A DNA stretch of 9,713 bases from Candidatus Firestoneibacteriota bacterium (GCA_030635415.1 DAOVYW010000075.1:1-9713); one strand, 5' to 3'; shown: positions 1 to 5,791, counted from the stretch's first letter. Program-made: numbers and translations. Notes: a model not told the origin generated them from the sequence alone.

Positions 1-162
1 GTGAAGCTGCCGGAAGGCGTGGAGATGGTAATGCCGGGTGATAACGTGACCGTCGAGGCGGAATTAATCACGCCGATAGCCATGGAAAAAGAATTGCGGT
101 TCGCGATCCGGGAGGGCGGCCATACCGTGGGGGCCGGTGTCATCTCGGAAATTGTAGAATAG
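1..162 (+). CDS. tuf: Elongation factor Tu, C-terminal fragment (5' end outside window)
   Basis: This is the last 53 codons of EF-Tu, the GTPase that delivers aminoacyl-tRNA to the ribosome. The reading frame is open from base 1 and ends at TAG (160-162). The visible part is the end of domain III, the second beta-barrel, which contacts tRNA. It contains MPGDNVTVEAELITPIAM and FAIREGGHTVGAGVI, both hallmark blocks of the EF-Tu carboxy terminus. The family usually has Arg in GGRTVGAG; here it is His, a modest substitution. The GTPase domain lies outside the window, so completeness cannot be judged. Its place directly upstream of rpmG-trnW-secE-nusG matches the conserved bacterial order and argues for tuf rather than another translational GTPase. 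Confidence 0.96.
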   Translation: MKLPEGVEMVMPGDNVTVEAELITPIAMEKELRFAIREGGHTVGAGVISEIVE

Positions 163-189
163 TCCATTATTACTCGGACGGCTGGAATG

Positions 190-345
190 AAGTAAGATGG
201 TAATATATTAGCCGTTCGTTATAGTATTATCGGCAGTTGTAGGGGCGTTTAATTAAATGCCCCTACGTCCCGGGGGTGGGAAATTTGAAAACAGCATGCA
301 ATATTCACCTGCGGAAGCCCGAATGGCTAATATTTAAGTAAGATG
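190..345. repeat. Inverted-repeat element flanked by a 10-nt direct repeat (MITE-like)
   Basis: This tuf-rpmG intergenic stretch has nested symmetry. AAGTAAGATG occurs at 190-199 and again at 336-345. Between the copies lie 14-nt inverted arms, ATATTAGCCGTTCG (205-218) and CGAATGGCTAATAT (320-333), complementary except for one G.T position. Inside is a 28-nt near-palindrome at 239-266, with arms GTAGGGGC and GCCCCTAC around an AT-rich symmetric centre. No T-run follows the palindrome, so it does not look like an intrinsic terminator. The layout (direct repeat, inverted arms, internal palindrome, no coding frame) resembles a miniature inverted-repeat element with target duplication. That reading is inferred from a single copy. 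A structured 5' UTR of rpmG is the alternative. Confidence 0.45.
239..266. repeat. 28-nt near-perfect palindrome
   Basis: The arms GTAGGGGC (239-246) and GCCCCTAC (259-266) flank a centre whose core TTTAATTAAA is itself self-complementary. The only departure from perfect symmetry is one G/T pair (247 and 258). RNA from either strand could fold into a very stable hairpin. GTAGGGGC/GCCCCTAC arms recall, from memory, dispersed palindromic repeats found in many environmental bacterial genomes. Copy number cannot be judged from this window. Confidence 0.7.
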
Positions 346-367
346 TCAGGAGTAAAAAAAACCGATA

Positions 368-517
368 ATGAGAGAAATTATTTACTTAAGTTGCGGTGAT
401 TGCAAACGACGCAATTATGTGACGAAAAAAGATAAGCGGAAACATCCTGAAAAGTTGGTGATGAAGAAATTCTGCCGTTCTTGTGGCAAGCATACCGCCC
501 ACAAGGAAACTAAATAG
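368..517 (+). CDS. rpmG: 50S ribosomal protein L33
   Basis: This 49-residue protein of the large ribosomal subunit sits near the E-site. It begins MREIIYLSCGDCKRRNYVT and ends FCRSCGKHTAHKETK, the standard length and layout for L33. Two CxxC knuckles, C9/C12 and C36/C39, are intact, so this is the zinc-binding (C+) form rather than the cysteine-free paralogue induced by zinc starvation. The ATG at 368 is preceded by AGGAG at 348-352, a rather long 15-nt spacing, but the protein starts exactly where the family does. It lies between tuf and tRNA-Trp, its usual place upstream of secE-nusG. The 205 nt upstream hold the inverted-repeat element described separately and no clear promoter. Confidence 0.97.
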   Translation: MREIIYLSCGDCKRRNYVTKKDKRKHPEKLVMKKFCRSCGKHTAHKETK

Positions 518-535
518 GGAAAAATCCGGAGAGAC

Positions 536-623
536 AGCTTGGCAGTCCGGCTTGAAATTAAGCCGGACCGGCAAGCTATCGGGAGATTTCAAGGTGAAAT
601 CCGGTTAACGGGCACCTCACCTT
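536..623 (+). other. Structured intergenic RNA candidate between rpmG and tRNA-Trp
   Basis: Two hairpins lie in tandem. The first (536-577) has outer arms AGCTTG/CAAGCT and, inside a small 3x3 internal loop, a perfect 9-bp stem GTCCGGCTT/AAGCCGGAC with loop GAAATT. The second (585-601) is GATTTCA-AGG-TGAAATC. The right part of the second hairpin can instead pair elsewhere: AAGGTGA (591-597) is fully complementary to TCACCTT (617-623), so the two folds exclude each other. No U-run follows either stem, so these are not ordinary terminators. They could be processing hairpins for the rpmG-trnW-secE transcript, an uncharacterised regulatory RNA, or a repeat. The structure is seen; the function is unknown. 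Confidence 0.45.
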
Positions 624-661
624 AGACGGCAGCTACATTACATCAGTAATTGTTACATTAC

Positions 662-738
662 AGGCCAGTAGCTCTAACGGCTAGAGCACCGGTCTCCAAA
701 ACCGGGTGTTGCTGGTTCGAATCCAGCCTGGCCTGCCA
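662..738 (+). tRNA. trnW: tRNA-Trp (anticodon CCA)
   Basis: A full cloverleaf can be drawn: acceptor stem AGGCCAG/CTGGCCT (662-668 with 728-734), D stem GCTC/GAGC (671-674 with 684-687), anticodon stem CCGGT/ACCGG (689-693 with 701-705) and T stem GCTGG/CCAGC (711-715 with 723-727) with loop TTCGAAT. The anticodon loop CTCCAAA places CCA at 696-698, giving tryptophan. The discriminator is G735 and the 3' CCA is encoded (736-738). The anticodon arm matches what I recall of E. coli tRNA-Trp. A tRNA-Trp just upstream of secE is a common bacterial arrangement. It is probably processed out of a transcript shared with rpmG and secE, since only 33 nt separate it from secE. Confidence 0.97.
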
Positions 739-771
739 GTTTACGGGCCATCTTTTTTAGGGAGTTGAAAA

Positions 772-954
772 GTGTTAGAAAAAGTAAATGCTTTTTTTAG
801 GGATTCTTACATTGAGTTGAAACGGGTTACCTGGCCGTCACGCAAGGAAATATTCGGTTCTATGTTGGTGGTTTTTATTGTGGTCGGCATTATTATGCTG
901 TTCATAGCGCTTTTTGATTTCCTGCTCAGCGTAATCGTCCGGACCCTGGTGTAA
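772..954 (+). CDS. secE: Preprotein translocase subunit SecE
   Basis: SecE is the small essential subunit of the SecYEG channel in the inner membrane and clamps SecY. The protein is 60 residues, the short single-helix form found in most bacteria, unlike the three-helix E. coli version. It carries the diagnostic amphipathic segment ELKRVTWPSRKE (residues 15-26) followed by one hydrophobic helix at about 30-56. Translation starts at GTG 772, preceded by AGGGAG at 759-764 with 7 nt spacing. The start gives the normal N-terminus VLEKVNAFFRDSYIELK. The stop at 952-954 is 12 nt before nusG, so the two are surely co-transcribed and probably translationally linked. Confidence 0.97.
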   Translation: MLEKVNAFFRDSYIELKRVTWPSRKEIFGSMLVVFIVVGIIMLFIALFDFLLSVIVRTLV

Positions 955-966
955 AGAGGTGAGCGA

Positions 967-1500
967 GTGAGTGCTACTAAATGGTATGTAATTAATACCT
1001 ATTCCGGGAACGAGAACAAAGTTAAAGCTAATCTGGAACAACGGATCAAAACCATGGGGATGGAGAATAAAATCTTCCAGATTTTGGTGCCCTCGGAAAA
1101 TGTCTCGGAGATTCGCAGTGGAAAAAAGAAGATTTATTCTAAGCGGTTTTTCCCCGGTTATGTTTTGGTGGAGATGGAGATGGACGATGACTCCTGGTAT
1201 GTGGTCAGAAACACTCCCAAGGTAACAGGATTCGTAGGTTCTGGAAATAAACCCACATCCTTATCCGAGGAAGAAATAAAGTCCATTCTGGGGCAGATTG
1301 CCGGCTCCAAGGCCAAGCCCAAACCCAAGGTGCTTTTTGAGCGCAATGAACGGGTTAAAGTGATCGACGGACCCTTTACTAATTTTAACGGACTGGTGGA
1401 CGAAGTGAATTTGGAGCGGGGGAAACTGAAAGTAATGGTTTCCATCTTTGGGAGGCAGACACCTGTGGAGTTGGAGTTCGTGCAGGTGGAAAAAGATTAG
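967..1500 (+). CDS. nusG: Transcription termination/antitermination factor NusG
   Basis: NusG binds the RNA polymerase clamp through its NGN domain and couples transcription to Rho or to the ribosome through its KOW domain. The 177-residue protein is of normal length. The NGN domain spans about 5-108, with WYVINTYSGNENKVKANLE and the core FFPGYVLVEM (61-70). A Lys/Pro-rich linker (about 113-121) leads to a KOW domain at about 128-175 containing ERVKVIDGPFTNFNG. No insertion domain is present. The start is GTG 967 with an overlapping GAGGTGAG site at 956-963. The neighbours secE upstream and rplK 14 nt downstream are the canonical order. Confidence 0.98.
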   Translation: MSATKWYVINTYSGNENKVKANLEQRIKTMGMENKIFQILVPSENVSEIRSGKKKIYSKRFFPGYVLVEMEMDDDSWYVVRNTPKVTGFVGSGNKPTSLSEEEIKSILGQIAGSKAKPKPKVLFERNERVKVIDGPFTNFNGLVDEVNLERGKLKVMVSIFGRQTPVELEFVQVEKD

Positions 1501-1514
1501 GAGAATATTTTACC

Positions 1515-1940
1515 ATGGCTAAGCAAGTCAAAACAATGGTTAAATTACAGGTGCCAGCCGGAAAAGCTAACCCGGCACCACCGGTAGGTCCGGCTTTAGG
1601 GCAAGCCGGCGTGAATATTATGGAATTCTGTAAAGCTTTCAATGCCCAGACCCAGAATCAGGAGGGCATGGTTATTCCCGTGGTGATCACGGTTTATGTT
1701 GATCGATCTTTTACGTTTGTGCTAAAAACCCCGCCGGCCGCAGTATTGCTAAAACGGGAGGCCGGGTTGGCCAAGGCTAGTTCCACGCCTGGAAGCCAGA
1801 CCATAGCCACGATAAAGCGTTCGGCGATAAAATCCATTGCCGAGCTTAAGATGGTGGATTTAAATGCCGCCAGTCTGGAGGCTGCCATGCGCATGGTGGA
1901 AGGCACGGCCCGGAGTATGGGGATTAAAGTAGAGGGATAA
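1515..1940 (+). CDS. rplK: 50S ribosomal protein L11
   Basis: L11 builds the GTPase-associated centre on 23S rRNA helices 43/44 and takes part in factor binding. The 141 residues match the family's usual length. The N-terminal domain (about 1-70) carries PAGKANPAPPVGPALGQAG, the flexible Pro-rich segment that contacts thiostrepton-type drugs. The C-terminal RNA-binding domain (about 75-141) ends DLNAASLEAAMRMVEGTA followed by RSMGIKVEG. The ATG at 1515 has an AGGAG site (1499-1503) that overlaps the nusG stop codon, pointing to tight translational linkage. rplA follows after a 56-nt gap that holds a small hairpin and a 14-codon mini-ORF. Confidence 0.98.
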   Translation: MAKQVKTMVKLQVPAGKANPAPPVGPALGQAGVNIMEFCKAFNAQTQNQEGMVIPVVITVYVDRSFTFVLKTPPAAVLLKREAGLAKASSTPGSQTIATIKRSAIKSIAELKMVDLNAASLEAAMRMVEGTARSMGIKVEG

Positions 1941-1955
1941 TATTGCGGGAGGATC

Positions 1956-2000
1956 ATGGCGTCTGCCGGATCCGCTGAACCGCAGGAGGTAAAAGGATGA
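1956..2000 (+). CDS. Possible 14-codon leader ORF coupled to rplA
   Basis: An ATG at 1956 opens a short frame encoding MASAGSAEPQEVKG, stopping at TGA 1998-2000. That stop overlaps the rplA start as ATGA, the usual layout of translational coupling. A purine-rich GGGAGG (1947-1952) lies only 3 nt before the ATG, closer than ideal. The start is also inside a hairpin: GGATC (1951-1955) pairs with GATCC (1969-1973) and GGC (1958-1960) with GCC (1965-1967). rplA has its own strong AGGAGGT at 1984-1990, so the mini-ORF is not needed for rplA initiation. It may be chance or may form part of L1 autoregulation. I do not recognise the peptide. Confidence 0.25.
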   Translation: MASAGSAEPQEVKG

Positions 2001-2695
2001 GGAAAATCAGCAAACGGCATACCGCCAATAAGCAGCAGGTTGATAGAACTAAAAATTATACTTTGTCCGAGGCGGTGGAATTATTAACCTCCACCCGCAA
2101 TGCTAAATTTGATGAAACCGTGGAAGTGTCCATTCGGCTGGGCGTGAATCCTAAGAAGGCCGATCAGCAGGTTCGCGGTACCATGGTTTTACCCCATGGC
2201 ACAGGTAAGACAAAAAAAATTCTGGTGATTACCAAAGGCGAGAAAATCAATGAAGCCATCCAGGCGGGCGCGGATTTCGCCGGGTATGAGGATATGATTG
2301 CCAAAGTGCAGTCAGGATGGTTTGATTTTGATACTGTAATAGCCACTCCGGATGTTATGCGCGATGTAGGCAAATTGGGGAAAATCCTGGGAACCAAGGG
2401 GTTGATGCCTAATCCCAAGGCCGGCACAGTTACCCAGAACATCACCCAGGCTATCAAGGAAGTCCAGGCCGGGAGAATTGAATACCGGGTTAATAATGAA
2501 GGCTTGGTTAATTTCGGCGCAGGCAAGGTTTCCTTTGGCAAGGACAAAAACATTGAAAACGCGAAATTTGCCGTGGAAACAATACTAAAAGCTAAGCCGT
2601 CGGGAGCCAAGGGGCAGTATATGAGAGCTGTGGCCATTTCTTCCACTATGGGACCCGGCTTAAAGTTGGAACTGACACAATTTAAAGCGAGATGA
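1997..2695 (+). CDS. rplA: 50S ribosomal protein L1
   Basis: L1 forms the mobile stalk that moves deacylated tRNA out of the E-site, and in many bacteria it represses translation of its own mRNA. The protein is 232 residues, normal for bacterial L1. Features include YTLSEAVELL near the N-terminus, the domain II region with VLPHGTGKTKKILVIT, the signature GKLGKILGTKGLMPNPKAGT, and the C-terminal half of domain I with GQYMRAVAISSTMGPGLKLE. The ATG at 1997 is preceded by a near-consensus AGGAGGT (1984-1990, 6 nt spacing), the strongest ribosome site in the cluster. It is followed by the 218-nt rplA-rplJ gap holding the L10 leader. Confidence 0.98.
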   Translation: MRKISKRHTANKQQVDRTKNYTLSEAVELLTSTRNAKFDETVEVSIRLGVNPKKADQQVRGTMVLPHGTGKTKKILVITKGEKINEAIQAGADFAGYEDMIAKVQSGWFDFDTVIATPDVMRDVGKLGKILGTKGLMPNPKAGTVTQNITQAIKEVQAGRIEYRVNNEGLVNFGAGKVSFGKDKNIENAKFAVETILKAKPSGAKGQYMRAVAISSTMGPGLKLELTQFKAR

Positions 2696-2701
2696 ATTTA
2701 A

Positions 2702-2727
2702 AGATTTAAAAAACAAATCTGATTTTT
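2702..2727 (+). terminator. Weak AT-rich hairpin with T-run after rplA
   Basis: AGATTT (2702-2707) pairs with AAATCT (2715-2720) around an A-rich loop and is followed by GATTTTT. The stem is only 6 bp with two G/C pairs, so at most it is a leaky terminator or pause site between rplKA and rplJL. It could equally be chance in an AT-rich stretch. Confidence 0.25.
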
Positions 2728-2730
2728 CGA

Positions 2731-2891
2731 TCAAAGACCGTAGGCGCCGGAATACGGCTTAAGTGTCCGCCTCAGGCGGATCGCCCACCTAGATCGGGAT
2801 GTATAACCACCTGGGCGAGTGCGGGGTGGGGATTTCCCGCACCGGAGAGCTCAAGGCTGGATCCCGGCTGGTATGGCTGGGATTTTTTTTT
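2731..2891 (+). promoter_or_regulatory. Ribosomal protein L10 leader (autoregulatory 5' UTR of rplJL)
   Basis: The 218 nt between rplA and rplJ fold extensively and begin with the AAAGACCGTAGGCGCC-type opening that I associate with L10 leaders (the Rfam L10_leader class). Helices seen: CCGTA/TACGG (2738-2742 with 2753-2757), a perfect TCCGCC-TCA-GGCGGA hairpin (2766-2780), TCGCCCA/TGGGCGA (2781-2787 with 2812-2818) enclosing an irregular 24-nt loop, GTGCGGG/CCCGCAC (2819-2825 with 2836-2842), and a final terminator (2861-2891). In known examples the L10-L12 complex binds the leader and lowers rplJL expression; the terminator here suggests attenuation. Family assignment comes from position and motif, not from a covariance search. 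Confidence 0.8.
2861..2891 (+). terminator. Intrinsic terminator/attenuator of the L10 leader
   Basis: ATCCCGGC (2861-2868) pairs with GCTGGGAT (2876-2883) as an 8-bp stem with one G.U pair and a 7-nt loop TGGTATG. An unbroken T-run reaches 2891. It ends 22 nt before the rplJ start, so termination here would prevent rplJL expression. Alternative folding of the leader is the likely control. Confidence 0.82.
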
Positions 2892-2913
2892 AGAAGAAAG
2901 GCGGAAAAATAAT

Positions 2914-3447
2914 ATGGCGACAAGTCGAGCTAAAAAAAGTCAGACCATGGAAGAAGTCAAGGCGATTCTGGAAAAAAACCGGAATATAGTCTTGGCAGAG
3001 TACCGAGGGCTGAATGTGAAGGAAATGACCGAGATGCGCATGACTATGCGCAAGACAGGAATTAAATTTAGGATTTTAAAAAACACTCTGGCTAAAAAAA
3101 TTTTCCAAGCAGCCGGAATAAGCAATTTAGAAGAGTATTTACAGGGTCCGGTAGGGATCGGTTTTCTGGGTGAGGATGTTTCAGTATCGGCCAAGACCGT
3201 TTTGAAATTTGCCAAGAAAAAAGAGTTTTTTATTGTCAAGGCCGCCCATATTGAAGGACAAGTAATGGAGCTGGGAGGATTCCAAGCTATTGCCTCCTTG
3301 CCGTCACGCGAAGTAATACTGAGCACATTATTGGGCACGCTCCAGGCTCCTATCAGGGGTTTTATGACTGTGGCCGAGGGGAATACGCGGAAACTGGTTT
3401 ATGCGCTTAACGCGCTTAAAGAGCAAAAGGAAAAGCAGGCGGCTTAA
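2914..3447 (+). CDS. rplJ: 50S ribosomal protein L10
   Basis: L10 anchors the L7/L12 dimers to the ribosome and, bound to L12, is the translational repressor of this operon. The protein is 177 residues, typical for bacteria. The N-terminal rRNA-binding domain shows LAEYRGLNVKEMTEMRMTMR followed by KILKNTL-type residues (here FRILKNTLAKK). The C-terminal helix that carries L12 dimers is the segment after about residue 140, ending NALKEQKEKQAA. The ATG at 2914 has an AAAGG-type site at 2897-2901, about 12 nt away and rather weak, which fits control by the upstream leader. rplL follows after 98 nt. Confidence 0.97.
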   Translation: MATSRAKKSQTMEEVKAILEKNRNIVLAEYRGLNVKEMTEMRMTMRKTGIKFRILKNTLAKKIFQAAGISNLEEYLQGPVGIGFLGEDVSVSAKTVLKFAKKKEFFIVKAAHIEGQVMELGGFQAIASLPSREVILSTLLGTLQAPIRGFMTVAEGNTRKLVYALNALKEQKEKQAA

Positions 3448-3464
3448 AATCCGTATGCCATAGC

Positions 3465-3514
3465 AGAGACCGTCCGGGGGCGGTTCTTAAGTTGGAGGCC
3501 GCGTCACTTGCGGT
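3465..3514 (+). other. Tandem hairpins in the rplJ-rplL intergenic region
   Basis: ACCGTC (3469-3474) pairs with GGCGGT (3479-3484) around loop CGGG, and the stem extends through AGA/TCT with a single bulged G3468. A second smaller stem GCCGC/GCGGT (3498-3502 with 3510-3514) follows. No T-run follows either, so they are not intrinsic terminators. Hairpins here could affect mRNA processing or the higher output of L12 relative to L10. That role is inference. Confidence 0.3.
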
Positions 3515-3545
3515 GCGAAGCTTTATTTCAAGGAGGGAAAGAAAA

Positions 3546-3932
3546 ATGGCAGTAACCAAAGAGGAAATTATTGACGTAATCGGCGGTATGACAGTGTTGG
3601 AAATATCCGAGCTGGTTAAAAGTATGGAGGAAAAGTTCGGAGTTTCCGCAGCGGCACCCATGGTCATGGGAGGAGCAATGCCCGCCGGCGAAGCAGGCGA
3701 AGAAGCCAAGCCGGAGGAAAAAACTTCTTTTGATGTTATCCTGAGCGGAGCGGGGGATAAAAAGATCCAGGTGATCAAGGTAGTCCGTGGATTGACCGGT
3801 CTGCCGCTGAAGGAAGCCAAGGACCTGGTAGATGCCGCGCCCAAGCCCGTAAAAGAGGGCGCTACTAAAGAAGAGGCGGAGACCCTCAAGGCCCAACTGG
3901 AAGAGGCAGGAGCGCTTGTCGAGGTAAAATAA
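3546..3932 (+). CDS. rplL: 50S ribosomal protein L7/L12
   Basis: L7/L12 is the multicopy stalk protein that recruits translational GTPases. The protein is 128 residues. The N-terminal dimerisation domain is about residues 1-33 (TVLEISELVKSMEEKFGV), followed by an Ala/Gly/Pro-rich hinge (about 34-57) and a C-terminal globular domain (about 58-128) with FDVILSGAGDKKIQVIKVVR, GLPLKEAKDLVDAAPKPVKE and the terminal LEEAGALVEVK. I chose ATG 3546 because AAGGAGGG (3530-3537) is correctly spaced and the family starts MAVTKEEI. The frame extends upstream to a TTG at 3492, but that extension has no family support. Normally rpoB follows; here pabB-pabC does, 10 nt downstream. Confidence 0.98.
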   Translation: MAVTKEEIIDVIGGMTVLEISELVKSMEEKFGVSAAAPMVMGGAMPAGEAGEEAKPEEKTSFDVILSGAGDKKIQVIKVVRGLTGLPLKEAKDLVDAAPKPVKEGATKEEAETLKAQLEEAGALVEVK

Positions 3933-3942
3933 ACTGGAACGT

Positions 3943-5760
3943 GTGAAGCGCTTTCTGGATTCCCGAGCAGAAGGCGCTCTCATGCTATTCGGACAAGGGC
4001 CGGGCCGGAAGCAAGCCGGTTTATTCTTTTCTTCACCTTGCGGCGAAATCATCTGCAATCACGCGGAGGACATTCAGCTTTTTTTTAAGCGCATAGAAGA
4101 AAAACTACTCCGGGGTTATTACCTGGCCGGTTATTTTACTTATGAATTCGGATACGCCTGGGAAAAGGCCGGAGTTCCGCCGGTTTCTCCCATCCGGCCA
4201 CTGGCATGGATGGGAGTATTTAATACCCCTTTCCATGTCAACCCCGATTGCTTGCGTGATTTGCTCAAGCGGGACACCAGCGCTGCTTCCTGGCCGGATT
4301 ACTGGCTCAGGCCGCCAATACCTTCCCAGCTTCCCTCAGAGTATAAAAAAAACATCAAACGCATCCAGAAGTATATAGCCGCCGGAGATACCTACCAGGT
4401 TAATTATACTTTTCCCCTGCGAACCCGGATTCACGGAAATAATGCCGCCCTTTTTATGGATATGATCAAGCAACAACCGGTCGGCTATTCCGCTTTTCTG
4501 CGAGGTGGAGGGAGAACGGTTATTTCCCTGTCGCCGGAGCTCTTTTTCGAACGCCAGGGAGAGATGATTGTAACTCGTCCCATGAAAGGGACGGCCGAGC
4601 GCCCACGGGATTCTCAAACTGATTCAGATGTTCGCCGGAGCCTGGCGCATTCTCCGAAAAACCGGGCGGAAAACTTAATGATCGTTGATCTGCTGCGCAA
4701 TGATCTCGGCCGTCTGTGCGCTCCCGGTTCAATACATGTTTCCCGTCTGTTTAAAGTAGAAACCTACCGTACACTGTATCAGATGACCTCCATGATCAGA
4801 GGGCGATTGCGGAGGCGGATGGATTGGAAAACCATATTTAAAAGTCTTTTCCCCTGTGGGTCGATCACCGGGGCTCCCAAAATCCGTACTATGCAAATTA
4901 TCTCCGAATTAGAAAACAATTGCCGCGGAATATATACCGGTGCCCTGGGATATATCGCTCCCGGCCGAAAAGCAGTATTTAATGTCCCGATCCGCACCCT
5001 GGAAATCAATGAAAACACCCGTCAGGCTGTCTTTGGTATTGGAAGCGGAATTGTATCCGATTCCCAGCCGGCGGCCGAGTGGAAGGAAAGTCTGGCCAAG
5101 GCCCGGTTTTTTATGGACTTGGCGAGGGACTACCAACTGATAGAAACCATGCGCTGGGACCCGGGCGCGGGGTACCGGGATTTGAAACCGCATATGCAGC
5201 GCTTAAGGAAGTCGGCACAGGTTTTCAACCTGCCATGCAAAATCAATGAAATTACCGGTCAATTGCATGCTTTGGCCCGGAATTTCAAACGGGAGGACGG
5301 TGCCCTCCGGGTGCGGCTGCTCTTGTTTACTAACGGCCGGTTCAAATTAGAAACCGCGTCTTTAAGTGAAATGCCCGGGAATATCCCGCTGGCCATAAAA
5401 ATATCAAGATTTAAAGTAAATTCGAGTAATCTCTTTTTATACCACAAGACAACCAATCGCGAGCTGTACAACCGGGAATGTCAGAAGGCCCGAAAACAGG
5501 GTTTGGCGGATATATTGTTTACCAATGAACACGGGGCCTTGACCGAAGGGGCAATTACTAATCTCTTTATTCGCAAAGGCGATGTCTGGCTGACGCCGCC
5601 GATTAGCGACGGCCTCCTACCCGGGGTGGAACGCATCCGGCAGCTTCGTGCCAAAAAACGCCGAATAGTGGAACAACAAATCTACCGGCGCGACTTAATC
5701 GCGGCCGATGAGATTTGCCTTGCCAACTCGGTTAGGGGATTTTTCAAGGTGCGGTTTTAA
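3943..5760 (+). CDS. pabB: Aminodeoxychorismate synthase component I fused to 4-amino-4-deoxychorismate lyase
   Basis: A 605-residue fusion predicted to convert chorismate to p-aminobenzoate for folate. Residues about 1-390 are a PabB-type chorismate-binding domain: YLAGYFTYEFGYAWE (60-74), GDTYQVNYTFPL (148-159), RPMKGTAERP (212-221), NLMIVDLLRNDLGR (244-257), CGSITGAPK (305-313) and GIGSGIVSDS (365-374). Lys215 in MKGT is the PabB catalytic lysine; anthranilate synthases have Ala there, which argues against TrpE. Residues about 398-605 are a class IV PLP aminotransferase-fold lyase (PabC-like), with likely PLP Lys502 in YHKTTNRELY, TEGAITNLF (534-542), GLLPGVER (557-564) and LANSVRG. Ammonia would come from a PabA glutaminase not encoded here. 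GTG 3943 has no clear ribosome site; coupling to rplL, 10 nt upstream, is likely. Confidence 0.93.
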   Translation: MKRFLDSRAEGALMLFGQGPGRKQAGLFFSSPCGEIICNHAEDIQLFFKRIEEKLLRGYYLAGYFTYEFGYAWEKAGVPPVSPIRPLAWMGVFNTPFHVNPDCLRDLLKRDTSAASWPDYWLRPPIPSQLPSEYKKNIKRIQKYIAAGDTYQVNYTFPLRTRIHGNNAALFMDMIKQQPVGYSAFLRGGGRTVISLSPELFFERQGEMIVTRPMKGTAERPRDSQTDSDVRRSLAHSPKNRAENLMIVDLLRNDLGRLCAPGSIHVSRLFKVETYRTLYQMTSMIRGRLRRRMDWKTIFKSLFPCGSITGAPKIRTMQIISELENNCRGIYTGALGYIAPGRKAVFNVPIRTLEINENTRQAVFGIGSGIVSDSQPAAEWKESLAKARFFMDLARDYQLIETMRWDPGAGYRDLKPHMQRLRKSAQVFNLPCKINEITGQLHALARNFKREDGALRVRLLLFTNGRFKLETASLSEMPGNIPLAIKISRFKVNSSNLFLYHKTTNRELYNRECQKARKQGLADILFTNEHGALTEGAITNLFIRKGDVWLTPPISDGLLPGVERIRQLRAKKRRIVEQQIYRRDLIAADEICLANSVRGFFKVRF

Positions 5761-5791
5761 AAAATGATTTAGTAAGATGGTTGAAGTAATT

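Noticed and set aside
283..335. Promoter for rpmG
   Set aside because: TTGAAA (285-290) has no -10 at a workable distance, and TTCACC/TAATAT (304-333) is a poor pair overlapping the inverted arm.
2164..2646. Long open frame on the minus strand opposite rplA (likewise 3416-3889 and 3528-4058 opposite rplJ/rplL)
   Set aside because: These mirror strongly conserved ribosomal genes, have no recognisable protein family and no convincing ribosome site.
3492..3545. Upstream in-frame extension of rplL from a TTG
   Set aside because: The added residues do not resemble any L7/L12 N-terminus, and AAGGAGGG (3530-3537) places the start at ATG 3546.
3943..5130. Anthranilate synthase component I (TrpE)
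   Set aside because: The MKGT motif carries the PabB lysine where TrpE has alanine, the lyase domain is fused, and no trp genes are nearby.
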